Origin: an uncultured Bacteroidales bacterium
GTDB taxonomy: Bacteria; Bacteroidota; Bacteroidia; Bacteroidales; UBA932
Assembly: GCA_937899055.1 (NCBI GenBank)
Contig: CALBPX010000099.1
Coordinates: 1-60,876 of the forward strand
Direction of reading: 5' to 3'
DNA: 60,876 nt
Shown: positions 44,182 through 51,997 of the stretch, piece after piece
How positions within the stretch are numbered: the stretch's first letter is position 1
Layout of the letters: every line of letters begins with the position of its first letter
The notes under the pieces: model-generated
The model's input: only the letters and a program-made list of their open reading frames with translations
Told to the model about the DNA's origin: nothing
Databases searched by the model: none
Made by a program: the position numbers and the translations under genes

Positions 44182-45240
44182 ATGGAAATTATAGCTAAAC
44201 TTCAAACGCATACGGTGAACATCTACGGCCTTGCCCAAAAGGAATATTCCCTGGAAACCGTAGCTGCCAAAAGCCTGCTGACAGGCCTGAAGTTCGACGT
44301 GTTTGCCAAGCTTTACTACATAGCCCACCGGCAGGAGGACCCGCAAGGAGCCCTGAAGGTTTATCTTGAGCACATAAAGGTTTTCAATCCAGATGGAAAA
44401 GAGCCGGGAAGAGACGACAAGACTTCCTTAGAGGACTTCGTAAAAGCCTTTGACTCTCTGATTGAAGACATGAAGGAGAACGGGTTCGACTCCCAAAAAT
44501 CTGTCATTCCATTGGACGGAGACGGCGTTTCGCTGGACGGCTCGCACAGGATTGCCGCCGCCGCCTTCTTCGACCAGAAGGTTCAGACGGCCAGATTCAA
44601 GGATGTTGTCAGAAAATGCGAGTTCAATTACAACTATTTCCTGGCCAGAGGATTGCACCGCAGCACCGCAGACACCATAATGCAGGAGATGCTCCGTTGG
44701 AAAGACAATGTCTATGTCGCCTGTCTGTGGCCGAAGATCTCAAACAAGGAAAAGGAAACAGCCCTCAAACTCATCTCAGGTTTTTCGGAAATCTGCTACG
44801 TCAAAACGGAAAAGATAAACCTCAAGTCCCTGTCTTCTTTTGTAGGACTCATCTACAAAGCTCAGGACTGGACAAAAAGCAAGGCTGCCGTAATGGACAA
44901 GGCCACAAACTGCTACGGTCCTTCAAGAACCGTTGAATTCGTATTCTTCTCAACAGACCTTCCGCTTGAAGACATACTCAGGAAAAAAGAAGAATTCAGG
45001 AACATTTTCCACGACGGCAAACACTCCCTCCACATAACGGACAACATCGCTGAGACAAAGGAAATAGCCGGCCTCATTTTAGAGCCGGAGCAGAGGAAAA
45101 CCTGGGACACTTCGTTCAACGCCTGGGGCCGCTTCAAGAATTACCTGAGCGAGCAGGCCTATCTTTTCAGACATGTCAGATGGCTGAATTTCAAGGTGTT
45201 TGTGGCAAGGCAGGCAGGCCGTCTGAAAAAGCTCAGATAG
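44182..45240 (+). CDS. ParB/sulfiredoxin-fold-like protein of the polysaccharide locus
   Basis: 352 residues. VIPLDGDGVSLDGSHRIAAAAFF at about residues 111-133 has the ParB/Srx nucleotide-binding signature (DGSHR), as used by ParB CTPases and by SbnI/SerK free-serine kinases. A second half (about 170-345) holds KATNCYGPSRTVEFVFFSTDLPL and many basic residues and does not match a family I know. Neither DNA partition genes nor a plasmid context is present, so an enzyme role (kinase or nucleotide-using modification of a carrier or small molecule) fits the context better. A motif copy lies at 45046. Its 3' end overlaps the convergent GT32 gene by eight bases. Confidence 0.5.
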   Translation: MEIIAKLQTHTVNIYGLAQKEYSLETVAAKSLLTGLKFDVFAKLYYIAHRQEDPQGALKVYLEHIKVFNPDGKEPGRDDKTSLEDFVKAFDSLIEDMKENGFDSQKSVIPLDGDGVSLDGSHRIAAAAFFDQKVQTARFKDVVRKCEFNYNYFLARGLHRSTADTIMQEMLRWKDNVYVACLWPKISNKEKETALKLISGFSEICYVKTEKINLKSLSSFVGLIYKAQDWTKSKAAVMDKATNCYGPSRTVEFVFFSTDLPLEDILRKKEEFRNIFHDGKHSLHITDNIAETKEIAGLILEPEQRKTWDTSFNAWGRFKNYLSEQAYLFRHVRWLNFKVFVARQAGRLKKLR

Positions 45241-45964
45241 AAAGCCTCTTCTTTATTCTCTGCGATAATTTTACCCCTAATATGCGGTGAAAAAGCTGCT
45301 TGGCTTTCTTCTTCCACTTGGGCTCAGGAAGCCAACTTGCCATAAACCAGTGGATTGAGCGGGTATTCTCCGTCTTTCTGAGCCTTCCGGTAAAATAGTC
45401 CAGAGGATTGAAATAATCGCGGGGATAAAAATAATGGCCGCCCACATTTTCTACGGTGCCGTTTCCCTTGAGCCCCCTGGATATGAACAGTTCGGAAATC
45501 ATCGGATTCATGGAGAACTTGGAGATGGAGCCGTCTTCCTCAAAGAAATTCATAGAGTTGTAGCGTTCCATAATTTCTTTATAGACAGGGTCTTTGGCCT
45601 CAGCACCAATTCCCAGGCCGGCGGCCACAAGGGGGCTGCTTCCGGCATCGTTTTCCAGACCCCAGAACGGGCCCTTTTCCACAATGTCGTCTATGGGCCT
45701 TACAACCTCCACATCTACATCAAAGTAAACTCCGCCATAGTTGTAGATTATCCAGAAACGGGCAAAATCGCTCACAAAGGCATATTTTTTTGCCCCGTAA
45801 GCGTCCTGGACATATTTGTTTATGCCAACATCAAAATTGTCCTCGTTCCACTCCTTTATCTGATATTGGGGCAGGAGTCTGCGCCAGCTGTCAATACACT
45901 TTACCGCCGAAGCCGGAAGGGGGTTCCTGCCAAACCAGCAATAGTGTATTGTCTTGGGTATCAC
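45233..45964 (-). CDS. GT32-like (capsular polysaccharide / OCH1-type) glycosyltransferase
   Basis: 243 residues. The N-terminus IPKTIHYCWFGRNPLP and the metal-binding DxD in YNYGGVYFDVDVEVVRPID are the family hallmark, with FVSDFARFWIIY just ahead. It probably transfers a hexose to the growing repeat unit. The start codon is GTG at 45964, supported by the canonical N-terminus. It is the last gene of the leftward block. Confidence 0.88.
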   Translation of the reverse strand: MIPKTIHYCWFGRNPLPASAVKCIDSWRRLLPQYQIKEWNEDNFDVGINKYVQDAYGAKKYAFVSDFARFWIIYNYGGVYFDVDVEVVRPIDDIVEKGPFWGLENDAGSSPLVAAGLGIGAEAKDPVYKEIMERYNSMNFFEEDGSISKFSMNPMISELFISRGLKGNGTVENVGGHYFYPRDYFNPLDYFTGRLRKTENTRSIHWFMASWLPEPKWKKKAKQLFHRILGVKLSQRIKKRLSI

Positions 45965-45967
45965 GGC

Positions 45968-46846
45968 CTAAAGCTTGGAGTTATTGTCAAACAGTTCCAG
46001 AAGCTGATCTGCACGCCTGCCCTTGAGTTTCAGATAATCCATCTGATGATAGAAAGTGGAGATGCGGTGGAAATCGCTTCCGGTAAAATTATAATAGCCT
46101 TTGTCCAGCAGATCCAAGGCCCTTTCGTAAACCTCCGGTCCATAGTAGCCCGAAAGCGAAAGATAGTTGAGCTGAAACTCGTAACCCTTGTCTTTGAGCT
46201 TCTTGTAATCGTACTTGGACATGTACTTGTATCTTTCCGGATGGGCTATGATTGGCTTGTATCCGGCAAGTGAAAGCCCGTAGAGGATGTCATCCATATC
46301 CACCGGAGGAGAAAAGTAAGAAGTTTCTACAAGCACGTGCACTCCGTCTGAATATGTGAGCAGGTCTTTGTTCTCCACTTTTGTAACAAACTCCTTGTTC
46401 ATCATATATTCAGATGCCAGGCGGAGTTCTATGGATCCGGTGTAAAAACTCTTGTAAAGTTCAAACCGCTCTCTCAGATGAGCGTTGCTGAAGCCTCCCT
46501 TGGGCTCTGAAACATAGGCGCTTTCCTTACCCGAAAGGTCATATTGCTTCTGGTTTTTCTCCATTATTGCCACGCTGGAGTTTCCTTCTGCCTCTTCCGT
46601 GGGTTTCTTGTGGCGGTGATGATGTCCGCCGTAGGAATCCTTGTCAACTACGGCGCCCTCTATTCCCATGTTGTGGGGTGTCAGGTACACCCTTTTTACC
46701 CCCGCCATCTCTTCCTGAGAAAGCAGTTCAAAACTTTCGTCCAGAGAGTCCATTCCGTCATCCACATCCGGCAGAAGATGGCAATGTATGTCCGTGGCGT
46801 CTTTCAGGAACTTTGTTCCTTTTACACTCTTCTTAAACCAAAACAT
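45968..46846 (-). CDS. CpsB/YwqE-type tyrosine-protein phosphatase (PHP family) with an insertion
   Basis: 292 residues. The PHP metal motifs are DIHCHLLPDVDDG (residues 19-31), TPH (57-59), IAHPERY and GSDFHR near the C-terminus. It dephosphorylates the Wzc-type kinase encoded 16 bases upstream. Between TPH and the ERFELYK helix there is an insertion of about 60 residues (near 65-125) starting with a His-rich patch (GGHHHRHKK) that ordinary CpsB proteins do not have. The core is otherwise complete. Confidence 0.88.
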   Translation of the reverse strand: MFWFKKSVKGTKFLKDATDIHCHLLPDVDDGMDSLDESFELLSQEEMAGVKRVYLTPHNMGIEGAVVDKDSYGGHHHRHKKPTEEAEGNSSVAIMEKNQKQYDLSGKESAYVSEPKGGFSNAHLRERFELYKSFYTGSIELRLASEYMMNKEFVTKVENKDLLTYSDGVHVLVETSYFSPPVDMDDILYGLSLAGYKPIIAHPERYKYMSKYDYKKLKDKGYEFQLNYLSLSGYYGPEVYERALDLLDKGYYNFTGSDFHRISTFYHQMDYLKLKGRRADQLLELFDNNSKL

Positions 46847-46862
46847 CTATAGATTCGTTTGC

Positions 46863-49286
46863 TTATTTTCTGAACCAAGTCTTTTTCCTTTTGTTCTTGC
46901 CCTCATATTCCTCCTCTCCATAACCATAGCCGTAACCGTATCCGTATCCGTATCCGTAACCATAGCCGTAACCGGACTTGCTCTGCTCCGTAGAGTTGAG
47001 CACTACGCACATATTCTTGAGCATCTTGTCTTTGTAGAGTTTGTCAACCTCAGGCAGCAGACGGCGGTCCATTACGCCTGCACGGATGACAAAAATGGTA
47101 AGGTCGCAGAGTTTGTTCACTATGCTGGCATCCGCAACAAGACCATTGGGCACATTGTCCAGGAAGATGTAGTCGTAGTCTTTCTTGAGTTCTTCCGTCA
47201 GGCGTTTCAGGCGGTCTGTCATCAGAAGCTCCGTAGGATTTGGCGGAATGGGGCCTGCAAATATCACATCCAGCTTGCTGGAGAATGCTCCGCGATGTAT
47301 TATCTGCGAAACATCGTCTGTCTGGCCGCTCAGGTAGGTTGTAAGGCCCTTCATGCCGGAAGTTACCCTTTCGTCTGTCTTGCTCAGCAAGGTTTCCAGG
47401 GTGGATTTTCTGATGTCAGTGTCTATGAGGATAATACGCTTGTTGGCCATGGCAAAGCTGACCGCCAGGTTGGTGGAAACAAAGGTTTTGCCGTTGCCCG
47501 GAGTCTGGGAAGTGAACATCACAACCTGCTTTTCGCCGTTGGTTACATTCATGAAGTCCATGTTGGTGCGGATGATGCGGAAGGCCTCCGATATGGAGTC
47601 TCGCCCGTCTTCGCGGACCACAATCTGACGCCCTTCCATACCCTCCTTCTTGGGAATTTCGCCGAGGAAAGGAGCCCCTACATTATCTTCAACATCCTTG
47701 CGGTTGCGGACATATACATCCAGCAGATCTTTCACCCAAAGAATCACGGCCGGAATCAGAAGACCCAGTATTATGGCTATCAAAACTATGAACCTGCTGT
47801 TGGGAGCAACCGGCGACAGCGGGCCGCGGGCCTTGTCTATCACCCTTATGGAACTTTCAGTCATTGCAAGGGAAAGTGCGTTCTCCTCTCTTTTATTGAG
47901 CAGATACAGATAAAGTTCCTCCTTTATCTTCTGCTGCCTTTCCTTGGATGTGAGCTTGTTCTGCTGCTGAGGAATGGCTGCCACGCGGCCTCTTGTAATA
48001 GCCTCTCTGGAGCGTACGTTTCCGGCTTGCATACTCAGCGAATTTACCAGATTGTTTATAGAGGATGCTATAGTCTGCTTCATAGGAATCAGCTGAGCAT
48101 CAAGGTCCTGAACAAGCGGGTTGTTTTCGGAGCTGGAGGCAAAAAGCTTGTTCCTCTGAAGCATCAGGTTGTTGTACTGGTTTATCTGGCTTTCTATTCC
48201 GGCATCCAGACCCAGGTTTGAAGGAAGCGGCTGGTTGCGGTTTCCGGGGTTGTTGATATGGCTCTGAATCTGCTTTGCAAGAGTGAGCTGGTTCTCAATT
48301 CCCAAAACCGTACGGCGGTATTCGCTGCCCTCCGAAGCATAGCCGGAAGACTCCGTTGTAACATCCGTAAGACCTGCGGAGGACTTGTAGCTTGCAATGT
48401 CGGCATCAACTGCTCCGAGTTCCTCGTTTATGACTTCTATACGGTCGTTTATGAATTGCTCCGTGCTTCTGGAAGCGGCATTCTTGTCTGCAAGGTTCTC
48501 CTCGTTGTAGGCATCAATCAGGGTGTTGAGCACATCCTCGGCTCGCAGCTCTGAAACATCCTTCATAGAAAGGTTTATTACGCTGGCCTGACGGTCTGCT
48601 ATTACTACGTTTACCTTGCCCAGATATTTGAGAACGGTGGGTTTGAACGGTTCTTTATAAACGCTTATGGTCTGGCCCTTGTACATTCCTATCCTGTCTG
48701 TAGATGTCATGTAGAGCCTTCCAAGAGGTGTGTCTGTGGTATCGTTCAGGGCTATGTTCAAAGGCTCGGAGCTTCTTGCCCCATAGCCCGTCATCTGAAC
48801 GGTAGAATCGGTGAGTATCTTGAGTTTCAGGCTGAGATAGTTGTTGGGGTTGGCATCTATGAACCTTACGTCAACCGGCGTCAGTTTGTAAAGGTTGAGG
48901 TGACTCAGCCCGTATGGTATGTTATAGTTGACCGTAAGGTTGAGCCTGTTCACCACATTGCTCATCAGCTGATATGACTTGAATACATACAGCTCGTTGT
49001 TTACGTCCGAATTCATCATGCCCATTATGCCTATATCCTGGAAAACAGCGCTCTGGCTCATTCCGCTGCCACCGGAATTCTTGGTCTTTACCAGCACGGA
49101 CGCCGTTCTGGAATAGGTCTTGGGGGTTTTCTTGATATACAGAACCGCCAAAAGAACGCAGATGAACACAGACAGCACAAACCACCATTTGTTCAGCCAT
49201 ACAATGGAAACCAAGTCTCTCAATGTCATCTGTGAACCGTTGCCCTTGCCGGACGTTTCAACTTGTTTGATTTCTTCTTTTGCCAT
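46863..49286 (-). CDS. Wzc-type polysaccharide co-polymerase and tyrosine autokinase
   Basis: 807 residues. A Wzz domain with membrane segments near 33-52 and 499-518 encloses a long periplasmic coiled-coil region (about 240-470). The cytoplasmic BY-kinase carries Walker A SQTPGNGKT (593-601) and Walker A' IDTD (621-624). The tail (773-790) is nine YG dipeptides, an autophosphorylation cluster, followed by acidic and basic residues. It controls chain length and export together with the Wza-like lipoprotein (upstream) and the CpsB-like phosphatase (downstream). Confidence 0.94.
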   Translation of the reverse strand: MAKEEIKQVETSGKGNGSQMTLRDLVSIVWLNKWWFVLSVFICVLLAVLYIKKTPKTYSRTASVLVKTKNSGGSGMSQSAVFQDIGIMGMMNSDVNNELYVFKSYQLMSNVVNRLNLTVNYNIPYGLSHLNLYKLTPVDVRFIDANPNNYLSLKLKILTDSTVQMTGYGARSSEPLNIALNDTTDTPLGRLYMTSTDRIGMYKGQTISVYKEPFKPTVLKYLGKVNVVIADRQASVINLSMKDVSELRAEDVLNTLIDAYNEENLADKNAASRSTEQFINDRIEVINEELGAVDADIASYKSSAGLTDVTTESSGYASEGSEYRRTVLGIENQLTLAKQIQSHINNPGNRNQPLPSNLGLDAGIESQINQYNNLMLQRNKLFASSSENNPLVQDLDAQLIPMKQTIASSINNLVNSLSMQAGNVRSREAITRGRVAAIPQQQNKLTSKERQQKIKEELYLYLLNKREENALSLAMTESSIRVIDKARGPLSPVAPNSRFIVLIAIILGLLIPAVILWVKDLLDVYVRNRKDVEDNVGAPFLGEIPKKEGMEGRQIVVREDGRDSISEAFRIIRTNMDFMNVTNGEKQVVMFTSQTPGNGKTFVSTNLAVSFAMANKRIILIDTDIRKSTLETLLSKTDERVTSGMKGLTTYLSGQTDDVSQIIHRGAFSSKLDVIFAGPIPPNPTELLMTDRLKRLTEELKKDYDYIFLDNVPNGLVADASIVNKLCDLTIFVIRAGVMDRRLLPEVDKLYKDKMLKNMCVVLNSTEQSKSGYGYGYGYGYGYGYGYGYGEEEYEGKNKRKKTWFRK
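46917..46970 (-). repeat. Hexanucleotide repeat encoding the (YG)9 tail of the Wzc-type kinase
   Basis: Nine six-base units of the form TA(T/C)GG(A/T) encode Tyr-Gly. Variation is at synonymous positions, with three consecutive identical TATCCG-type units seen on the plus strand. The array could change length by slippage and so change the number of phosphorylatable tyrosines. Confidence 0.85.
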
Positions 49287-49301
49287 AATGATCGGGTAAA
49301 A

Positions 49302-50072
49302 CTACTTGAACAACAGTGTCAGAACCGTTACCAGAAGAGATGTGGCCGTTATCCAAACAGTTACATTGTTGTTCTGGTTGATGCCGCTCTGCTGGGCCTT
49401 TATACGGTTTGGCTTTACATAAACCATATCGTTCTGCTGAAGATAGAACGACGGGGAGTTGAGCACGTCTTTGGTCAGCAGGTTGTTGTACAGAATCTGA
49501 CGCTGTCCGTCATTCTCCCTTATGACCATTATGCTGTCGCGGCGGCCGTAAATCGTAAGGTCTCCTGCCAGGGCTATGGCGTCCAGCAGAGATACACGGT
49601 CGCTCTGAATTGTAAACTTGCCGGGGTGGTTGACCTCTCCCAGAACGGAAACATTGAAATTCTGGTATGCAACCGTAACAACGGCGTTTTTGAGAAGGCC
49701 GGTTTCATCCAGACGGTTCTTTATCAGGTTTGAAAGTTCCCCTCTGGTCAGGCCCGTGACCTTGATTCTGCCAACTACCGGAAAGTCTATTTCGCCGTTG
49801 AAATCTACCGTGTAGCCGTTATTGCCGGTTCCTTCTGTCTTGGAAGTGGGCTGAGCCATGTTGAACAAAGCTGCAAGCTGAGGCTCCTTATGGCTGACGT
49901 AGATGGAGAGCATATCTCCTGGCTTGATTCTTATATCCTGATAGTTTGTGATATTCTGGATGTCGTTGTCAAAGGAATCTTGTAGATAAACTACTTCCCT
50001 TGCACTGCGGCATGAGGCAGCAGCAAAAACAACGGCCAAAAGAAAAACAAAATATCCGTGCTTCATTTTCAT
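49302..50072 (-). CDS. Wza-type polysaccharide export lipoprotein
   Basis: About 256 residues. Lipobox AAASC after a short hydrophobic signal. A Poly_export domain (RIKPGDMLSIYVS, about 50-150), then SLBB-type strands (VSVLGEVNHPGKFTI), and a final hydrophobic helix (ITATSLLVTVLTLLF) that could anchor or cross a membrane. It forms the outer-membrane export channel for the polysaccharide. A purine tract AAAAGG before the start favours Met at 50066 on spacing; 50072 adds two residues. It is preceded by its own TATATTTG box. Confidence 0.9.
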   Translation of the reverse strand: MKMKHGYFVFLLAVVFAAASCRSAREVVYLQDSFDNDIQNITNYQDIRIKPGDMLSIYVSHKEPQLAALFNMAQPTSKTEGTGNNGYTVDFNGEIDFPVVGRIKVTGLTRGELSNLIKNRLDETGLLKNAVVTVAYQNFNVSVLGEVNHPGKFTIQSDRVSLLDAIALAGDLTIYGRRDSIMVIRENDGQRQILYNNLLTKDVLNSPSFYLQQNDMVYVKPNRIKAQQSGINQNNNVTVWITATSLLVTVLTLLFK

Positions 50073-50100
50073 ATCCTTTTTTAAAACAGTGAATGTCTTA

Positions 50101-50108
50101 CAAATATA
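50101..50108 (-). promoter_or_regulatory. Minus-7 box TATATTTG of the wza-wzc-cpsB-type block
   Basis: A TAnnTTTG match on the minus strand in the 52-base gap between the acyltransferase and Wza-like genes. It gives the export block its own promoter within the leftward gene row. Confidence 0.65.
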
Positions 50109-50124
50109 ATAATTATGCGCCAAT

Positions 50125-50733
50125 CTACTTGTTGAGCCAGTTAATTTCATTCTTGACAACCGTTGCAGGATTTCCGGCCATGACAGAATTCTCCGGGCAG
50201 CTGCGTGTAACCACGGCTCCGTAGGCAACTATGGAATTGCTGCCAACGTTCACTCCCTTGAGGACCGTGCTTTTTTCGCAGAGCCATACATGGTTGCCTA
50301 TTATAATGTCAGCCGCCTTGTTTGTAATATTGCCGTCTTTGTCCAAAACCTTGTGGGCATCGTTGTTGCGCAAAAGTATTCCGTAGCCGAACATACAGTT
50401 TCGCCCAACGGTTATATCCGCATCCTTGAGTACGAAGGAAACTCCCCTGATGCCGCTGTTGCTGCCTATTTTCAGACAGGAATTTCCGTACATGGCAATG
50501 GTGCAAGGCCCGTCAAACTTGGAGCCCTCTTCTGCAATCAAACGGTTGTTATTGCCGTAAATTACAATTTCAGTATTGGTCAGCCGGCTGTTTTCTCCTA
50601 TTTCCACAATGTTGTCGTTGCCGTTGACCCGGATGATGAAATTCCTGCGCCTGGATTTCACACTGATTACATTACCTCTGCCTTTTACGGCAGTAGGACG
50701 GAACAGCCTGTATATTTTCTTGATCAATTGCAC
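50125..50733 (-). CDS. Left-handed beta-helix (hexapeptide) acyltransferase
   Basis: 202 residues starting at a GTG. The body is a run of hexapeptide turns (VEIGENSRLTNTEIVIYGNNN, then DADITVGRNCMFGYGILLRNNDAHKV) and ends with ADIIIGNHVWLCEKSTVLKGVNVGSNSIVAYGAVV and the closing AGNPATVVK. The His of NNDAHK is a likely catalytic base. It would acetylate or otherwise acylate a sugar in the polysaccharide. It is the 25-base-downstream neighbour of the NeuD-like gene. Confidence 0.87.
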   Translation of the reverse strand: MQLIKKIYRLFRPTAVKGRGNVISVKSRRRNFIIRVNGNDNIVEIGENSRLTNTEIVIYGNNNRLIAEEGSKFDGPCTIAMYGNSCLKIGSNSGIRGVSFVLKDADITVGRNCMFGYGILLRNNDAHKVLDKDGNITNKAADIIIGNHVWLCEKSTVLKGVNVGSNSIVAYGAVVTRSCPENSVMAGNPATVVKNEINWLNK

Positions 50734-50758
50734 TTCTGTCCGGTTTTTAGGTGAGAAT

Positions 50759-51368
50759 TTATCTGATTATCCTTTTCAGAATGCGGCATCTGTTGCCTGC
50801 TGCAAGGTAGCCGTCCGGAATGTTTTTGCTGACACAGCTGCCGGCAGCTATTGTGCACCGTTTTCCTATGGTTACTCCCTGAAGGACAATGGTTCCGGCC
50901 CCTATCCAGGTTCCTTCCCCTACTGTAACGCTCCCGCAAAGTGTGGAATGAGGAGAAATATGGACGAAATCGCCGATGACACATTCATGATCTACAGATG
51001 CTCCGGTATTGATTATGCAATGCTTCCCTATCTTGCTTTCCGCATTGATAACGGCACCCGCCATGACAACCGTGCCGCATCCTATTTCCGCAGAAGGAGA
51101 AACTACCGCCGCACGATGTATGGCTTTTGCAAATTTTACATCAGGGTTGACGGACAGGATTTTCTCTACAACTTCTCTCCTGGCCTTGTTGTCACCAATA
51201 CTGATTATAATACCCCCCCCAAAGATTCCCAACAGAATGTTTCACCGGAATACTGCCCTCATTATCAAGGCTTTTATTGTCGTCTATGAAAGCCTCTACG
51301 GCAACCCCGTTGCTTTCAAGGATTTCCTTTACAACCTTTCCGTGTCCTTTAGCTCCGTACAAATACAT
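50759..51368 (-). CDS. NeuD/PglD-like sugar O/N-acetyltransferase, interrupted by a +1 frameshift at a G8 tract
   Basis: ATG 51368 opens a frame for the nucleotide-sugar-binding N-terminus (MYLYGAKGHGKVVKEIL, then VEAFIDDNKSL) that reads to the G tract and then into a stop near 51188. The second frame continues with IISIGDNKARREVV and the hexapeptide LbH domain (VVSPSAEIGCGTVV to NIPDGYLAAGNRCR). With seven G residues instead of eight the two parts join as NLWGGIIISIGDN, giving about 202 residues, the normal NeuD/PglD length. The enzyme would acetylate an amino sugar on UDP. The tract could be a phase-variation switch, a fixed inactivating mutation, or a sequencing error. It lies 20 bases after the priming transferase. 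Confidence 0.8.
51213..51220 (-). repeat. Homopolymer G8 tract (C8 on plus strand) in the NeuD-like gene
   Basis: Eight identical bases at the exact point where the reading frame of the acetyltransferase breaks. A length of 7 (or 10) restores one continuous frame. Confidence 0.9.
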
Positions 51369-51388
51369 TTTTCAGTTTATGTTTAAGT

Positions 51389-51997
51389 TCAGTTATTTCC
51401 GTTAAAATACTCCATAGTTGCAGATGTTGCGGAATTTATGTCGTTTCGCATCAGAACTTTCTTAGCCGTTACAAATATAACTTTTAAGTCGGTTAAAAAG
51501 GTCAGGTGGTCAACATACCACACATCCAGTTTGAATTTTTCGGCCCAGCTTATGGCATTGCGGCCATGGCACTGAGCCCATCCGGTAATACCCGGACGCA
51601 CCTCGTGCCTGCGAGCCTGTTCCGGACTGTAAAGCGGCAGGTACTGGACAAGCAGCGGACGAGGACCTATGAGCGACATATCTCCCTTGAGTACATTGAT
51701 CAGCTGCGGGAGTTCGTCTATAGATGTGCTCCGGACAAATTTCCCTACTTTGGTAAGCCTCTGGGCATCGGGCAAAAGGTTACCGGCAGCATCCTTTTCG
51801 TCGGTCATGGTCTTGAACTTTATGACCTTGAATATCCGTTCATCCTTCCCGGGCCTGGGCTGAAGGAAAAACACCCCCGCACCTTTGTTGGCAAAGTGCA
51901 AGACCACAATGGACAAAAGCAGCAGCCAGCTCAGGCACACCAGAGCCACAAAAGACAGTATGATGTCCAGGAGCCGTTTGAAAAAATGTTTATACAT
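51389..51997 (-). CDS. PglC-like initiating sugar phosphotransferase (undecaprenyl phosphate)
   Basis: 202 residues, the size of the minimal monotopic family. An N-terminal reentrant hydrophobic helix (LLDIILSFVALVCLSWLLLLSIVVL) precedes the catalytic core: FFLQPRPGKDERIFKVIKFKTMTDEKD, then STSIDELPQLINVLKGDMSLIGPRPLL. It attaches the first sugar phosphate to undecaprenyl phosphate and so starts each repeat unit. It overlaps the upstream glycosyltransferase by eight bases, in the PglA-PglC order. Confidence 0.93.
   Translation of the reverse strand: MYKHFFKRLLDIILSFVALVCLSWLLLLSIVVLHFANKGAGVFFLQPRPGKDERIFKVIKFKTMTDEKDAAGNLLPDAQRLTKVGKFVRSTSIDELPQLINVLKGDMSLIGPRPLLVQYLPLYSPEQARRHEVRPGITGWAQCHGRNAISWAEKFKLDVWYVDHLTFLTDLKVIFVTAKKVLMRNDINSATSATMEYFNGNN

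Noticed and set aside
44182..45240. The ParB-like gene as part of a plasmid or chromosome partition system
   Set aside because: No ParA, no parS-like repeats, and the neighbours are glycosyltransferases.
51472..51479. TATATTTG match on the minus strand inside the PglC-like gene as a promoter for the NeuD-like gene
   Set aside because: It lies in coding sequence about 100 bases before the next start and may be chance; not supported enough to list as a feature.
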